DNA of 64,000 bases, taken from assembly GCA_964621445.1 (NCBI GenBank), contig CAZUNO010000010.1, positions 1 through 64,000 of the forward strand, given 5' to 3'. Shown here one piece after another: positions 1-9,107 of the stretch; position 1 is the stretch's first letter, and every line of letters begins with the position of its first letter. A model generated the notes under the pieces. The model was not told the origin of the DNA, did not search any database, and saw nothing but the letters and a program-made list of their open reading frames with translations. This DNA is from CAZUNO01 sp964621445 [NCBI: Candidatus Hadarchaeota archaeon]. GTDB taxonomy: Archaea > CAYQAE01 > CAYVLA01. A program made the translations under genes and the position numbers.

Positions 1-3
1 AAA

Positions 4-1140
4 CTAATCCTCGTCCAGTTTGCCTTTGGCAAAGTATCGTACTGTTTGATCAATTGCCATCCTGGAGGCTGTCTTGTCGGAGACGCCGTTACCAAGATGT
101 AGCTGGATTGCGCAATAGAGCCCGGTTATGTAATGGGGATCCCAGTCAGCCGTATAATATGATGTATATAATCTGAAAACCCAGTCTATGCCCCTTTGTG
201 GGTCTTTTTCCAGCAGGGATAGAAGAACCCGTACGGATTGGTCGACCTGGCGAAGGTCAAAAAGCTGGGAAAATTCCTCATAACTCCCAATCCGATTAGG
301 GTAGGGTTCAACGGATTTCATCTCATCAAACCTCTCCCCGTCCAATTCCTTATCGCCAACCCAGTTCCGTATCAGTTTCCAGGGGACTCCCTTTCCGGGG
401 CATAGGGTGGATTGCTGCCAGGCCTCCGTGATGTAGAAAGTGATCATATGATGAAGGTTAACTATACCCCCTCCGGATGCACAGATAGCGAGGAATTTTT
501 CATGATCCAGGCCTTGTTGACTGGAAAGTGAATCCTCTTCCAGGACCTTATCTCCATATTGAAAGCGAGAAAGGTACATGATGAAGGAAAGAAGTCCTGT
601 ATACGTGTATTTATGATTGGTATAGATTAGATCCATTACAACTGGCCAGAAACAGGAAATGCTATGACCCAAGCTATTGGGAACGGCGACCGAGCCCAGT
701 TCGAGGAGGGTCCGTATCAAGAGGTCCGGGTCATTTCCAAGGCAACCCAAAGCGTAGTAGAAAGCGTTGTGGGAATTCCCGGAATTCAGCTCATCGATCA
801 TTTTTTCAAGGTAATCCCCCTCTTTTTCCAGAACTCCTTGGTCCGAGGCAGCTATGCCTACCCACTCACGATCAGCCAGGTCAAGGCTAATTAGACGTGC
901 CATCGCAAATTCGGTATCTTTTGAGAAGAGACCCTTCCTGGCCAGCCACCTCATGAAAAGGGCCATCTTAATCCTGTGGAAGCTACCGTAGGGGAGGTTG
1001 GATTCCATCAAGGCAAACGGGCTAACCTCGTCAACTATGCTTACCAGTGACCAGTAATCCAATTTTTTCAAGCGAGCAAAGTACTTCTCTACCTCGCTTC
1101 GGTCTCTGGAAGCCACGGCCTGCTGGATTGTCGAGGTCAT
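4..1140 (-). CDS. Uncharacterised helical protein
   Basis: I do not recognise a family with confidence. The frame is open further upstream to 1263, but that would overlap the next gene by 88 bases; the internal ATG at 1140 (MTSTIQQ) has GGTAG seven bases ahead and removes the overlap, so I prefer it. The protein is about 378 residues, predicted mostly alpha-helical, without signal peptide or membrane helix, with conserved-looking stretches NSHNAFYYALG, GHSISCFWP and GGGIVNLHHM. The paired histidine-rich helices faintly recall questin-oxidase-like proteins, but that is only an impression. It follows the secreted protein gene 1176-1889 on the same strand by about 35 bases, so the two may be co-transcribed. 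Confidence 0.6.
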   Translation of the reverse strand: MTSTIQQAVASRDRSEVEKYFARLKKLDYWSLVSIVDEVSPFALMESNLPYGSFHRIKMALFMRWLARKGLFSKDTEFAMARLISLDLADREWVGIAASDQGVLEKEGDYLEKMIDELNSGNSHNAFYYALGCLGNDPDLLIRTLLELGSVAVPNSLGHSISCFWPVVMDLIYTNHKYTYTGLLSFIMYLSRFQYGDKVLEEDSLSSQQGLDHEKFLAICASGGGIVNLHHMITFYITEAWQQSTLCPGKGVPWKLIRNWVGDKELDGERFDEMKSVEPYPNRIGSYEEFSQLFDLRQVDQSVRVLLSLLEKDPQRGIDWVFRLYTSYYTADWDPHYITGLYCAIQLHLGNGVSDKTASRMAIDQTVRYFAKGKLDED

Positions 1141-1175
1141 TGCAATTCTACCATATTTCGGCTTGACATATTGGG

Positions 1176-1889
1176 TTACTTCTGTTTCAGTATAATGGTC
1201 AGACTCTTGTAATAAAGCTCTGTGAGACCCTCGAAGCCGGAATCCGTTCCGAAAAATATCCACATTCTTCCCTCTTCATCCGTCTTGGCTGCCACCGGAT
1301 TATCCTGGTTATCGCGTTCTATGATTTTATATAGATCGGTACCGTCATCCGGTTTGGCCACCGTACCCAGGACAGTGGCTTGTTCTCCTCCCTGGGATTG
1401 GCCTCCTTTGTCTACATTCAGCCTGAGCCAACCTTGAGAGTCAACATATGGGACTGGTTCCTCAATCGAAACTCCTCCCTTGAGATAGACCGAATCGGCG
1501 GGGCTCCCACCGATGCCAATGCTTCCCTTGGGATATTTACTGGCAAGTTCAACTGAAAAGGCGACATCGTACATGGTTCCGGTTTCCAGATCATCGATCC
1601 TTTTCTTAAAAAACATGAATATATCATCGGCCATATTCATGCTGGAGATGTAGAGAGCTTTTGATTTCCCAAGGTTTTCCGGTAGTTTCCTCCACCCGGA
1701 TCTCAATTGATAGGACCCAGGGTCATGGGTCTCGGGGAGGTCGACCCACCCCGACGTCCAACCATGGTCTCCTGTGGAGAAGTCATAGGTAAAGGTCTCA
1801 GATGCCCCGCCTCTTAATGCCAAGTAACCTATAACGGTGGCCATTAAAACAATTAACACGAGTAAGGAGATGATATTCCTCTTAGACAT
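1176..1889 (-). CDS. Membrane-anchored or secreted beta-sandwich-like protein
   Basis: A 237-residue protein with a signal anchor at residues 6-26 (basic MSKRN, then a hydrophobic run ending YLALRGG), followed by an extracellular domain. The opening of the domain, FSTGDHGWTSGW with later W, FF and F blocks, resembles jelly-roll or carbohydrate-binding-module-like modules that begin F-x-x-G-x-x-G-W. No cysteine follows the signal in lipobox position, so it is more likely N-terminally anchored or cleaved than a lipoprotein. It starts 177 bases from the divergent SDR gene. Function is unknown; the extracellular location is the firm part of this call. Confidence 0.65.
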   Translation of the reverse strand: MSKRNIISLLVLIVLMATVIGYLALRGGASETFTYDFSTGDHGWTSGWVDLPETHDPGSYQLRSGWRKLPENLGKSKALYISSMNMADDIFMFFKKRIDDLETGTMYDVAFSVELASKYPKGSIGIGGSPADSVYLKGGVSIEEPVPYVDSQGWLRLNVDKGGQSQGGEQATVLGTVAKPDDGTDLYKIIERDNQDNPVAAKTDEEGRMWIFFGTDSGFEGLTELYYKSLTIILKQK

Positions 1890-2066
1890 GCATCTCTCAT
1901 CCCACTCTAAGAGGTAACCCGTATATTAAACCTAGATTTTGGAGGATGGATTGCTCCTATCTCGCCTACCGCCCGTTACTCATCCAGTTCTTCTGGGAGT
2001 ACCCAAAAGTAGCATCCCAGGACCAGGAACCCACCCTTTTCATACCGTGCACACAGGAAGTACCAT

Positions 2067-2867
2067 GTGGGTACATTGATCGACGATTTATCGGTTGTTG
2101 ACAAGGTTGCTCTGGTGACCGGGGGTAGCTCCGGAATTGGAAAGGCGACAGCGGAAATTTTAGCCGAAAATGGAGCTAAGGTGGCGGTGTTAGCTAGAAC
2201 TGAGCCTGACTTGAATGAGGTGGTTGAAGAAATATACGATAGGGGTGGACAAGCAATGAGCATCGTGGCCGATGTATCGCGGCCAGATGAGATGTCCGCC
2301 GCGATTAATTCAACCGTCCAGAAATGGTCGGATATCGATATACTGGTTGCAAATGCAGGAATAAATGGAGTTTGGGCCCCTATAGAGGAGCTTGAGCCGG
2401 ACGAATTCCAGAAAACTATCCATGTTAATCTATTCGGGACCTTTCTAGCCATTAAATACGCGGTGCCTTATCTGAAGGGAAATGGATCAGTAGTGATAAC
2501 CTCATCGATAAACGGGACCAGAAAATTTAGCTCGACTGGGGCGACGGCCTATTCGGTAAGCAAGGCTGGTCAGGTGGCCATGATGAAGATGCTCGCTCTG
2601 GAACTGGCTTCCCATGGAATTAGGGTCAATGCCGTCTGCCCCGGGGCAGTTGAAACCAGAATAGAAGAAAGCACCGAGAAGAGGGATATTGAGTCCGAAA
2701 AAGAACCGGTCGTATATCCTGAAGGGAATATACCACTCACTAGGGGAGACCCCTTATGCCCTCAAGATGTGGCCCAGCTGATCCTGTTTCTGGTTTCCGA
2801 TTCCAGCCGATATATCTCCGGGACCGAGGTGTGGATAGATGGGGCTGAATCCCTTCTCCAGGGATAG
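2067..2867 (+). CDS. SDR family NAD(P)-dependent oxidoreductase
   Basis: Classical short-chain dehydrogenase/reductase of 266 residues. The cofactor motif TGGSSGIG is near residue 18, the NAG motif is NAGING near residue 94, the catalytic serine lies in VVITSSING and the catalytic Tyr and Lys in AYSVSKAG; PGAVETR follows. These place it in the 3-oxoacyl-ACP reductase/sugar dehydrogenase-like group; the substrate cannot be read from sequence but the neighbours (cupin, DUF4432, Gfo/Idh) suggest a sugar or sugar acid. The start is uncertain: GTG at 2067 or TTG at 2076, both just ahead of the Rossmann strand. Confidence 0.9.
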   Translation: MGTLIDDLSVVDKVALVTGGSSGIGKATAEILAENGAKVAVLARTEPDLNEVVEEIYDRGGQAMSIVADVSRPDEMSAAINSTVQKWSDIDILVANAGINGVWAPIEELEPDEFQKTIHVNLFGTFLAIKYAVPYLKGNGSVVITSSINGTRKFSSTGATAYSVSKAGQVAMMKMLALELASHGIRVNAVCPGAVETRIEESTEKRDIESEKEPVVYPEGNIPLTRGDPLCPQDVAQLILFLVSDSSRYISGTEVWIDGAESLLQG

Positions 2868-2962
2868 TTATTTTCCCCTAGCGATATGCCGATGACGGTT
2901 CATGGCGAACTCTCACCGGGACCTAGGAAAAATAGTAAAGCTCCAATTCGCGAGTCCTTCAC

Positions 2963-3313
2963 ATGCCGGAGTCCATAGAAGTAAAGACCGTGGAGGGAAC
3001 GGAATCCAGTGCCCATGTCTCCAGATTTGGAGGTTTCCCGGACCAGGGGATATGCGGGTTTAGAGATGAATGGCAGCCCGGAATACTGCATGCGGTTAGC
3101 TTCCATGATTCAGAACCCCATCATCATGAAGATATGGAGGAAATATTTCTGGTATTGAGGGGTTCGGGTCACATTGTCCTTGGGGACGAGGAGATCCGAG
3201 TGGGCCAGTGGGACACGGTTCGGGTCCCTAAAAACGTGGAGCACATGGGTATTCCGGACGAGGAAGGCGAACTGGTGGTCGCAGTTTACTTCCTTAGATC
3301 CGATGCTGACTAA
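2963..3313 (+). CDS. Cupin domain protein
   Basis: A single-domain cupin of 116 residues. Motif 1 is seen as HHHEDMEEIFLVLRGSG (two metal-binding His and a Glu), and motif 2 as PKNVEHMGI, with the second half giving the last His. Small cupins of this type bind a metal and act as sugar isomerases, dioxygenases or binding proteins; which applies here is unknown. It sits 95 bases after the SDR gene and 20 bases before a glutamine amidotransferase gene on the same strand, so the three may form a transcription unit. No signal peptide. Confidence 0.85.
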   Translation: MPESIEVKTVEGTESSAHVSRFGGFPDQGICGFRDEWQPGILHAVSFHDSEPHHHEDMEEIFLVLRGSGHIVLGDEEIRVGQWDTVRVPKNVEHMGIPDEEGELVVAVYFLRSDAD

Positions 3314-3320
3314 TTCAAAG

Positions 3321-3326
3321 GGAGGT
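3321..3326 (+). promoter_or_regulatory. Strong ribosome binding site deciding a CTG start
   Basis: GGAGGT lies seven bases before CTG at 3334, the spacing seen for other starts here. The first in-frame ATG, at 3361, is too far and would remove the first beta strand of the amidotransferase. Confidence 0.6.
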
Positions 3327-3333
3327 TACAAGG

Positions 3334-4032
3334 CTGGAAAAGATCGTTCTCTACCTTGATATGGAACATCCCTCCTATTTTCGACATGAAGACGATTTGG
3401 GTCAACACCTCGAAAAGTTGAAACTAGCCAGGGGAAGAATGGGTAGTATCGCAGGTGTTCCATGCCTTTCTCAGAGCTTTATCAGGTTCGATTCCTCTTC
3501 CATAGGTGAGCTGCCGGTAATGGCCCTGGTAATAGGTGGCAATGCCACGGACTGGGATGAGTATAGAGATGAGTCATTGGCTGATATTCGTGAAGTTATC
3601 AGGAAGGTCGACCTTCCAATTTTAGGAATATGTGGCGGTCACCAGCTGATATGTATGGCATTGGGGGGAAAGGTGGCTCCCATGGGGAGATTAAACGATG
3701 GGGAGACGGATCCGAAGCCTGACTACAGGCCCGGCTTCTTCAAAGAGCGGGGATTCAAGGAGATTGAGATAACTGCGGATTCCCGGCTTTGGAATGATTT
3801 ACCGGACAGGATTATCGTTTCTCAATCACATTACTGTGAGGTTAAGAGAGTTCCCGAGAAGTTCAGTATCATAGCTAGGTCCAGTAACTGCCCTGTCCAG
3901 GCCGTGTCCCACTCAAAACGACCAATTTTCGGAGTTCAATTTCATCCCGAGAGATTTGACCCTACGCATATCCATGGTAGGACGGTTCTTGAGAATTTCT
4001 TCCATATATCCGAAGAGTTCACCTCTCGCTAA
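3334..4032 (+). CDS. Class I glutamine amidotransferase domain protein
   Basis: Stand-alone class I glutamine amidotransferase (GATase1) fold. The nucleophile elbow is GICGGHQ with the catalytic Cys, and the His-Glu pair is in FGVQFHPERF near the C terminus, so the triad is complete. The N-terminal strand reads KIVLYLDMEHPSYF, which is typical of the family and is only complete if translation begins at CTG 3334 rather than ATG 3361; see the RBS entry. Such proteins transfer ammonia to a partner or hydrolyse gamma-glutamyl compounds; no synthetase partner is adjacent. The 3' end overlaps the convergent DUF4432 gene by 14 bases. Confidence 0.85.
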   Translation: MEKIVLYLDMEHPSYFRHEDDLGQHLEKLKLARGRMGSIAGVPCLSQSFIRFDSSSIGELPVMALVIGGNATDWDEYRDESLADIREVIRKVDLPILGICGGHQLICMALGGKVAPMGRLNDGETDPKPDYRPGFFKERGFKEIEITADSRLWNDLPDRIIVSQSHYCEVKRVPEKFSIIARSSNCPVQAVSHSKRPIFGVQFHPERFDPTHIHGRTVLENFFHISEEFTSR

Positions 4033-5086
4033 AACTATCGGCGAATTCCCGGGCCTCTGGGCCCTGGAGGAAACTAACCTCGATTTCGTAGGACCTCTTT
4101 TCGCCCGGTTCCAGGAACTGGAGTATTCCTCTTTCTCGGTCCTTATCCCTTCCCTCTACCCAACAGTTTGAGGGCTCCATGCCCACCACGTAGGTGGATT
4201 CTCCCATCATCTTCCATTCTATGAATCTCGGCAACTGCTCCTTTCTATAGCATAGCTTTATTCCAATATCACGGCTCTCGTTTACTATGCCCACATTGAC
4301 AAGTCCGGATGAATCAGGATTCATGTCGTGGTAGAAAACCTGTTCTTCATAGCCAGGAATGGGTTCAGAGAAGGTGAAGTACTCATCAATCCCCTTTTCC
4401 GCCTCTTCATCACGAGGTATGACCTCTCTGGAGTTGTGAACCAGTCTGGACCCCTTGTCAACGACCGGAAATCCCATGTTCATATGATACACTATCATGT
4501 GGGGTGAGGTGGAGTATCCGGTATTCTCGACGATGTCCTTGATCCATAGTTTGGACTCTCCTAGACGGGCCACGATTTGCCGTCTTAGAACGATTGTTGG
4601 TTCAAAGACCTTTGCCTGCACGATCTCGCCGCTGAGTTTCATGGAGTATTCATCCCCCTCCCAGCCCTCATTCACCGATATCTTTTGGGCTGGTATGTTG
4701 GAGGCTCTCCCATGGAGTCCGAGCTCCTCTTCCTGGTCAACCGTGGGCGCTCCCGCATATGTGAGTCCACATGTGACCAGGAGACCGCCGTGAAAGCCTC
4801 TAAGCCACTCATCCCCCCGGCTATCATAGAATGATGGAGCCGTTCTGCCGGTGGGGGATGCCCAGCTAATTGGTATGCCGCACCAGGAGGCCTCTGCTAT
4901 ATCCATCCCCCTGTCGGGCAAGGCCGTGAATTCCAGACCAGACCCGGTTCTAAAGATCGCGGCTGAGGTGCCTTTTTCCTTCCCGTCCTGAAGCTCGGCG
5001 AGATCAATACCGCCAATTTGGCGAATATCCCCAACTCTCTTGGATAATTCGTCCCGACTGAAATTTTGGCCAAATAGCTTTACCAT
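4019..5086 (-). CDS. DUF4432 family aldose 1-epimerase-like protein
   Basis: A 355-residue member of the DUF4432 group, which shares the galactose mutarotase-like beta-sandwich. Recognisable pieces are LPDRGMDI, the GFHGGLLVTCGL block, LGLHGRASN, and YHMNMGFP. No signal peptide, so it is cytoplasmic. Family members are thought to act on, or bind, sugars or sugar acids; the exact substrate is not known. It stands alone on the minus strand between the amidotransferase gene, with which its tail overlaps by 14 bases, and the first P-family gene, from which it is divergent across 141 bases. Confidence 0.85.
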   Translation of the reverse strand: MVKLFGQNFSRDELSKRVGDIRQIGGIDLAELQDGKEKGTSAAIFRTGSGLEFTALPDRGMDIAEASWCGIPISWASPTGRTAPSFYDSRGDEWLRGFHGGLLVTCGLTYAGAPTVDQEEELGLHGRASNIPAQKISVNEGWEGDEYSMKLSGEIVQAKVFEPTIVLRRQIVARLGESKLWIKDIVENTGYSTSPHMIVYHMNMGFPVVDKGSRLVHNSREVIPRDEEAEKGIDEYFTFSEPIPGYEEQVFYHDMNPDSSGLVNVGIVNESRDIGIKLCYRKEQLPRFIEWKMMGESTYVVGMEPSNCWVEGRDKDRERGILQFLEPGEKRSYEIEVSFLQGPEAREFADSFSER

Positions 5087-5193
5087 GCAAAATCTCCTCT
5101 TCCTTTGATGATTAACGAACTAATAATTGTCTTTCCATGATTGAAAAAAAGAATACTACCATGGCTAGATACTCGAAACCCGAGTGCCGCATT

Positions 5194-5206
5194 ATACTTT
5201 TAATTC
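5194..5206 (+). promoter_or_regulatory. TATA box for P1 gene
   Basis: TATACTTTTAATT is centred about 28 bases before the GTG at 5228, placing the expected transcription start at or next to the start codon, so a leaderless message is likely. Confidence 0.45.
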
Positions 5207-5227
5207 ATTAGCAGTTTAAACCGTCTC

Positions 5228-6478
5228 GTGTTTTGGAAACAATTTGCTCTACCTCTGCTTATCCTTCTCCTTCTCTCCTTTCATGGCGTTTGTAGGGCGG
5301 AGCAGGAGGGGGATAGAATCAAGGTGTTTCTTATCGGAGAGGTATATCCCCAGGAATGTCCGCTTCCCCTGCTGTTCGATGATGATCCCCTTTATGACTA
5401 TGTGGCAATACGGACACGAGAGGGCCCAGCAGGTAAGCTTACACATGACATGAAAATGAGGTATATTAGGCTCTATTTTCCCAGGAGTGAGGGGGAGTTA
5501 CGGAAGTTTTCGATGATTTTTTTCGTCGATGCCGACGTGTCCATATTCTCGGGAAAACAATCTCAACAGATGTTCGATGCCATAAGTGAGGGGAGTGCTG
5601 GTTCATTTTTCACCTTCGGTCCCGAATTTCCTTCCGTTCAGTCCTCAATTCTGGGAAGGGTTGTACCACATGACATGTCGGTTCCCCTTGACATGGACTG
5701 GACACACCGATCATACAAAGTGAGGTTCGTACGAGGGCTTCCACCAGTGTTCACCCCCTTCATAGAGCTGGGAGTGGAAGGGGCGGTAGGCATAGGATGT
5801 GGTTTCCTGGAACCAAGAACCGGCGCAAAGGCATGGGGCTATCTGGTTCCCGAAAGATATGGTCCCTGGATTCTTGAGTGGAAATATGATGGGAACGGTG
5901 GGAATTGTTGGGTTGTTGCGGATGACCTGGATCATAGCTGGTGGGGCAATATACATGCCAGTATTCACGGGCTATCTGAGAATCCATGGGCAATGGACAT
6001 AATGTCGAACCTGATCCTATATTCCGCCGATAGGGAACTGCCTGAGGACGTGGTTATCGTCTCAAAGGCCAGGGACGGGTTTTGGGAATACAGGACCGAA
6101 AAATCCATAATCCTTTCCCTCATGGATTGGGTGGAGAGATTCGGAGCTAGTACAGATTCGTTTGCCCGGGAACTGGCGGAAACGGATCAGAATTTGGTCA
6201 GGGCCAGCGATCTTTACATAAACGGTGATTATTCCTCGGCCCTAGCTGAACTTGAGGAGGCTAAGGAAAAGGCCCTTGAACTCCGAGATGAGGTGCTCGG
6301 GGCCAAGGACCGGGCCCTGCTCTGGGTTTACGTCATAGAATATCTCACCATTTCGGGAACTGCCGTAATATCTGGGTTTGTAATCTGGACCCTAATGGTG
6401 CGGCGCCGCCTTTACAGATCTGTAGGTAAGACGACCTTCGATTCGAATAGCAAAAATACCGACGAGCTAAAGAGGTAG
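5228..6478 (+). CDS. P-family membrane protein 1 (ThuA-like ectodomain, C-terminal anchor)
   Basis: First of seven paralogues in this window. 416 residues from a GTG start. Signal peptide at residues 1-24 (hydrophobic LLILLLLSF, cleavage near CRA-EQ). The ectodomain of about 300 residues begins IKVFLIGE and contains IRLYFPRS near residue 77 and a FSGKQSQQMFDAI helix, matching a ThuA/amidotransferase-like alpha/beta fold but without a recognisable Cys-His catalytic pair. Then come RELPEDVV, the motif ERFGAST, a helical hairpin (YINGDYSSALAEL) and a membrane helix at about 366-391 ending WTLMVRRRLYR. Positive residues after it put the tail inside. This copy lacks the final TRL. Function unknown. 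Its tail overlaps the convergent Gfo/Idh gene by 12 bases. Confidence 0.8.
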   Translation: MFWKQFALPLLILLLLSFHGVCRAEQEGDRIKVFLIGEVYPQECPLPLLFDDDPLYDYVAIRTREGPAGKLTHDMKMRYIRLYFPRSEGELRKFSMIFFVDADVSIFSGKQSQQMFDAISEGSAGSFFTFGPEFPSVQSSILGRVVPHDMSVPLDMDWTHRSYKVRFVRGLPPVFTPFIELGVEGAVGIGCGFLEPRTGAKAWGYLVPERYGPWILEWKYDGNGGNCWVVADDLDHSWWGNIHASIHGLSENPWAMDIMSNLILYSADRELPEDVVIVSKARDGFWEYRTEKSIILSLMDWVERFGASTDSFARELAETDQNLVRASDLYINGDYSSALAELEEAKEKALELRDEVLGAKDRALLWVYVIEYLTISGTAVISGFVIWTLMVRRRLYRSVGKTTFDSNSKNTDELKR

Positions 6479-7465
6479 CTCAACGGGGCTTTTCTGCCTT
6501 GAAGATTCATATATGGCTAGTGAAAGTTCCAGGGCTTTCCGTCCATCTTCAGCTGAGACCGCAGGCGGATCATCATTAATGACGCTGTTAATGAATTGAT
6601 CTAACTGAACCATGGTGGTATCTACCTTCTCGCTGGAAAACTCCACCCTCTCCCATTCATCATCTTCCTTGTCTCTTACGGCAAGGCCACCATTGGCAAA
6701 TGACAGGGCTCCCTTGGTTCCGTTAAATTCAAACGGTGGAGCGGTCGATCCCTTTATGCCGGTGCTGGCCATTATATTAAGGGTGGCGCCGGATTTGAAT
6801 TTGATTATGCCGGTGGCCGTGTCCTCTACCTCCATGTCGTGGAAAAGATTCTCATAATAGCCGATTACCATTTTTGCCTCGCCCATCCACCAGGAGAGCG
6901 AATCGAGGTGGTGGGTGGCCTGATTCATCAATACGCCCCCTCCCTGGGTTTCCCACTTGGTTTTCCAATCTACCTGGTAGTACTTCTTCGTTCTCCAGGA
7001 CTTGACAACGCTGTTGGCGTAAAGGAGTTTGCCCACTACCTCCTCATCAAGGAGTTCCTTAATCTTCTGGTAAGAGGGCTTCCACCTGTAGTTATAGCCA
7101 ACGTAGATCTTATTTCCGGTTTCCTCTACCCTCTTGACCATCTCATTTGCCTCATCCATGGTGTTGCACATGGGCTTCTCCACCAGAACGTCCAATCCCG
7201 CGTCGAGACAATCCAGCGACATGGGGGCATGGAGATAGTTGGGGGTGGAAATTATGGTTGCATCGAGATCCTCCGCGTCCAGCATGGCCTTATAATCCTT
7301 GTACCATGAATCCGCACCCAATTCCTCAGCGGCTTCCTCTGCCGCTTGCTCCACAATATCGGCTATACTTACCAGTTCACACCTATCGGAATCAACTACG
7401 CGCCTGGCATGGCCGTGGCCACGCCCCAGCCCGATGATGCCTATTCTTATCTTATCCAATATCAA
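6467..7465 (-). CDS. Gfo/Idh/MocA family oxidoreductase
   Basis: A 332-residue NAD(P)-dependent sugar or inositol dehydrogenase-like protein. The N-terminal Rossmann motif is IGIIGLGRGHGHARRV, the family motif EKPMCNT contains the conserved Lys that follows Glu, and the C-terminal alpha/beta domain contains GGGVLMNQATHHLDSL with the usual His near the substrate. Members interconvert hydroxyl and keto groups of sugars, 1,5-anhydrosugars, inositols or uronates. Start is TTG at 7465 or the second in-frame TTG at 7459. It fits with the other sugar-processing genes of the window; the substrate is not determined. Confidence 0.92.
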   Translation of the reverse strand: MILDKIRIGIIGLGRGHGHARRVVDSDRCELVSIADIVEQAAEEAAEELGADSWYKDYKAMLDAEDLDATIISTPNYLHAPMSLDCLDAGLDVLVEKPMCNTMDEANEMVKRVEETGNKIYVGYNYRWKPSYQKIKELLDEEVVGKLLYANSVVKSWRTKKYYQVDWKTKWETQGGGVLMNQATHHLDSLSWWMGEAKMVIGYYENLFHDMEVEDTATGIIKFKSGATLNIMASTGIKGSTAPPFEFNGTKGALSFANGGLAVRDKEDDEWERVEFSSEKVDTTMVQLDQFINSVINDDPPAVSAEDGRKALELSLAIYESSRQKSPVELPL

Positions 7466-7531
7466 ACTACCTCTACTAGAGTGGACACCATTCGGTCTCC
7501 TGAAAAATATTTGCCATGGTTCAAAACCGGA

Positions 7532-7792
7532 TTACTCCAGCCCCTCGACCCATTTCTCGGCTTCCTCGAGGCTTCTCCGGTGCCTGGCATATGCAAGGCC
7601 AAAGGCAGCCGGTATGGAGCTGGAGATCAGGACAAATATTATCTGGACGACTGGATCCTGGAGGGGTGATTTGAGATTGGTTCTGCCTATTACGTAAGGA
7701 ACGGCGATTATGAGTCCCAGGAAAACGACCACTAGCCATATTGCAGAGACCAATCTAAGGGCAAACGTGGCACGTCCCATCCTGAACCTCAT
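7532..7792 (-). CDS. Small two-helix membrane protein
   Basis: The frame is open to 7861, but ATG at 7792 (MRFRMGRATF) gives a basic N terminus directly before the first membrane helix and avoids overlap with the divergent DUF4013 gene. The resulting 86-residue protein has two membrane helices, at about residues 12-32 and 48-66, and a charged C-terminal helix (YARHRRSLEEAEKW). No known family recognised. Confidence 0.5.
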   Translation of the reverse strand: MRFRMGRATFALRLVSAIWLVVVFLGLIIAVPYVIGRTNLKSPLQDPVVQIIFVLISSSIPAAFGLAYARHRRSLEEAEKWVEGLE

Positions 7793-7866
7793 TTCAGTAA
7801 GGGATTTATCCCATATTAGTTGTTCGGAGATTGATGATGAAAATATTCTTATCTCCCACATGGTGC

Positions 7867-8499
7867 ATGGACTTTATGAGAATTGCCGAAACGATATCAT
7901 ATTCGGCCCATTATTCTACCCAGTTCATGGAGGAACTTGGCAAACTTCTCATCCTGGCCGCCCTCGCCGTAGTCCCGGTGGCAAATATCATTGTCCTTGG
8001 ATACCTGGCCAGGGTCATGGCATCCCAACCGGAGAATACGGACCTCCCCGGTATAGAGGGATGGCTGGAGATGTTTCTCCAGGGCCTAAATCTGATGATA
8101 ATCTCCCTTTGCTATCTCTCAGCCGGTATTGTAATAACCGTTGTTCTCTTCTACCTTGGCTCCTTGGCACTATCGTTGATTGGTTGGATAATATTTCTTC
8201 TGGGTCTTATAGTACTGCCCATAGCGTGGATGCACTCCGTCCGACGAGGAGAAGTTTCAGGTGGATTCGATTTTAGGGCAATTTTTGAAAAGATATCATC
8301 GATTGGGTGGATAGATTATCTGTTATGGCTTATAGTAGTCCTTATCTTGTCGGGGGGTTTATTTGCCCTGCTGGTATTGATCCCCATAATAGGGTGGTTC
8401 ATTACCCTGTTAATAAGTCCAGCGGTTGGCGTTTTTGTTTCTAGATCCATTGCCCTGGTCTATTCAGAGCGGATAGGTCCTCCCCCTAGGAATTTCTAG
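7867..8499 (+). CDS. DUF4013 domain membrane protein
   Basis: Polytopic membrane protein of about 210 residues with features of the DUF4013 family common in archaea: an N-terminal MRIAETISY segment, GYLARVM after the first membrane helix, LPGIEGWLEMFLQGLNLMI, then several long hydrophobic helices. I count about five to six membrane segments. The role of DUF4013 proteins is unknown. The frame is open from 7831; I choose ATG 7867 because DUF4013 proteins begin shortly before this block. The 3' end overlaps the convergent gene 8486-9019 by 14 bases. Confidence 0.75.
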   Translation: MDFMRIAETISYSAHYSTQFMEELGKLLILAALAVVPVANIIVLGYLARVMASQPENTDLPGIEGWLEMFLQGLNLMIISLCYLSAGIVITVVLFYLGSLALSLIGWIIFLLGLIVLPIAWMHSVRRGEVSGGFDFRAIFEKISSIGWIDYLLWLIVVLILSGGLFALLVLIPIIGWFITLLISPAVGVFVSRSIALVYSERIGPPPRNF

Positions 8500-9019
8500 C
8501 TGCAGCCAACATCTCTAGAAGTTGGGGAAGAGATTCTATTGGGTAATCCAGCTTACCGGCCAGATTTCTTATCTTGACCCCCTCTACGGGGATCTCACCA
8601 GCCCGGTTGCTTAATACCCCGGGCCTCTTTAAAGGAAATGGCACGTGGTTCATCTTACTTAGGACCACCTTATTCCATGATGAACGATGGATGGCCTCCA
8701 AAACCTGCTCGCTATCACTGAACTTGCCAGATTCCGTGAAACAGAGCTCAGCGATCTGGCTGGCGGTGAGGGTCTTCTTGCCATCGATATCGAAGTGTTT
8801 TCCCTCTCCTCCCAGAGCTCTTACCATCTGTCTTTTGGTAGTTATTGGAAACCCTGCGGACTGAAGGAGTCCTTCTAGACCGTCATTTCCCCGTTGGGAT
8901 CTTTCAGATTCGATCTGGACTTCAGCCTTCTCGGCTTCCTGGGCCTTTCCGGATTTGTAGAAGATGCCCTCCCCATTTCCATCGGCTTTACTTTTCCGAA
9001 GCTTGAGCTTTTCAAACAT
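8486..9019 (-). CDS. Uncharacterised soluble protein
   Basis: About 177 residues from ATG 9019 (MFEKLKLRKSK); the frame is open to 9052. The first 45 residues are charged and low in complexity. The rest is a predicted small helical domain: LEGLLQSAGFPITTKRQMVRAL, then LTASQIAELCF, followed by a C-terminal helical stretch that looks like a winged-helix or DUF2795-like fold (pattern of a short helix, FP-x-T-K and another helix). No signal or membrane segment. A nucleic-acid-related role would be a guess. It converges with and overlaps the DUF4013 gene. Confidence 0.55.
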   Translation of the reverse strand: MFEKLKLRKSKADGNGEGIFYKSGKAQEAEKAEVQIESERSQRGNDGLEGLLQSAGFPITTKRQMVRALGGEGKHFDIDGKKTLTASQIAELCFTESGKFSDSEQVLEAIHRSSWNKVVLSKMNHVPFPLKRPGVLSNRAGEIPVEGVKIRNLAGKLDYPIESLPQLLEMLAAARNS

Positions 9020-9107
9020 GGCTCCTTCCCAGTCAATGGTACTCCTTTCCACTTATTAGGGTAATGAAACCCTTGCCCGGTTGTTCCGCTAGTGTTTATT
9101 AGAGGCC

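Noticed and set aside
664-894. Plus-strand frame antisense to the first gene
   Set aside because: It is a shadow of the larger helical protein, which has a good start and fits its neighbours.
6839-7309. Long frame opposite the Gfo/Idh/MocA gene
   Set aside because: It is fully antisense to a clear family member and shows no motif of its own.
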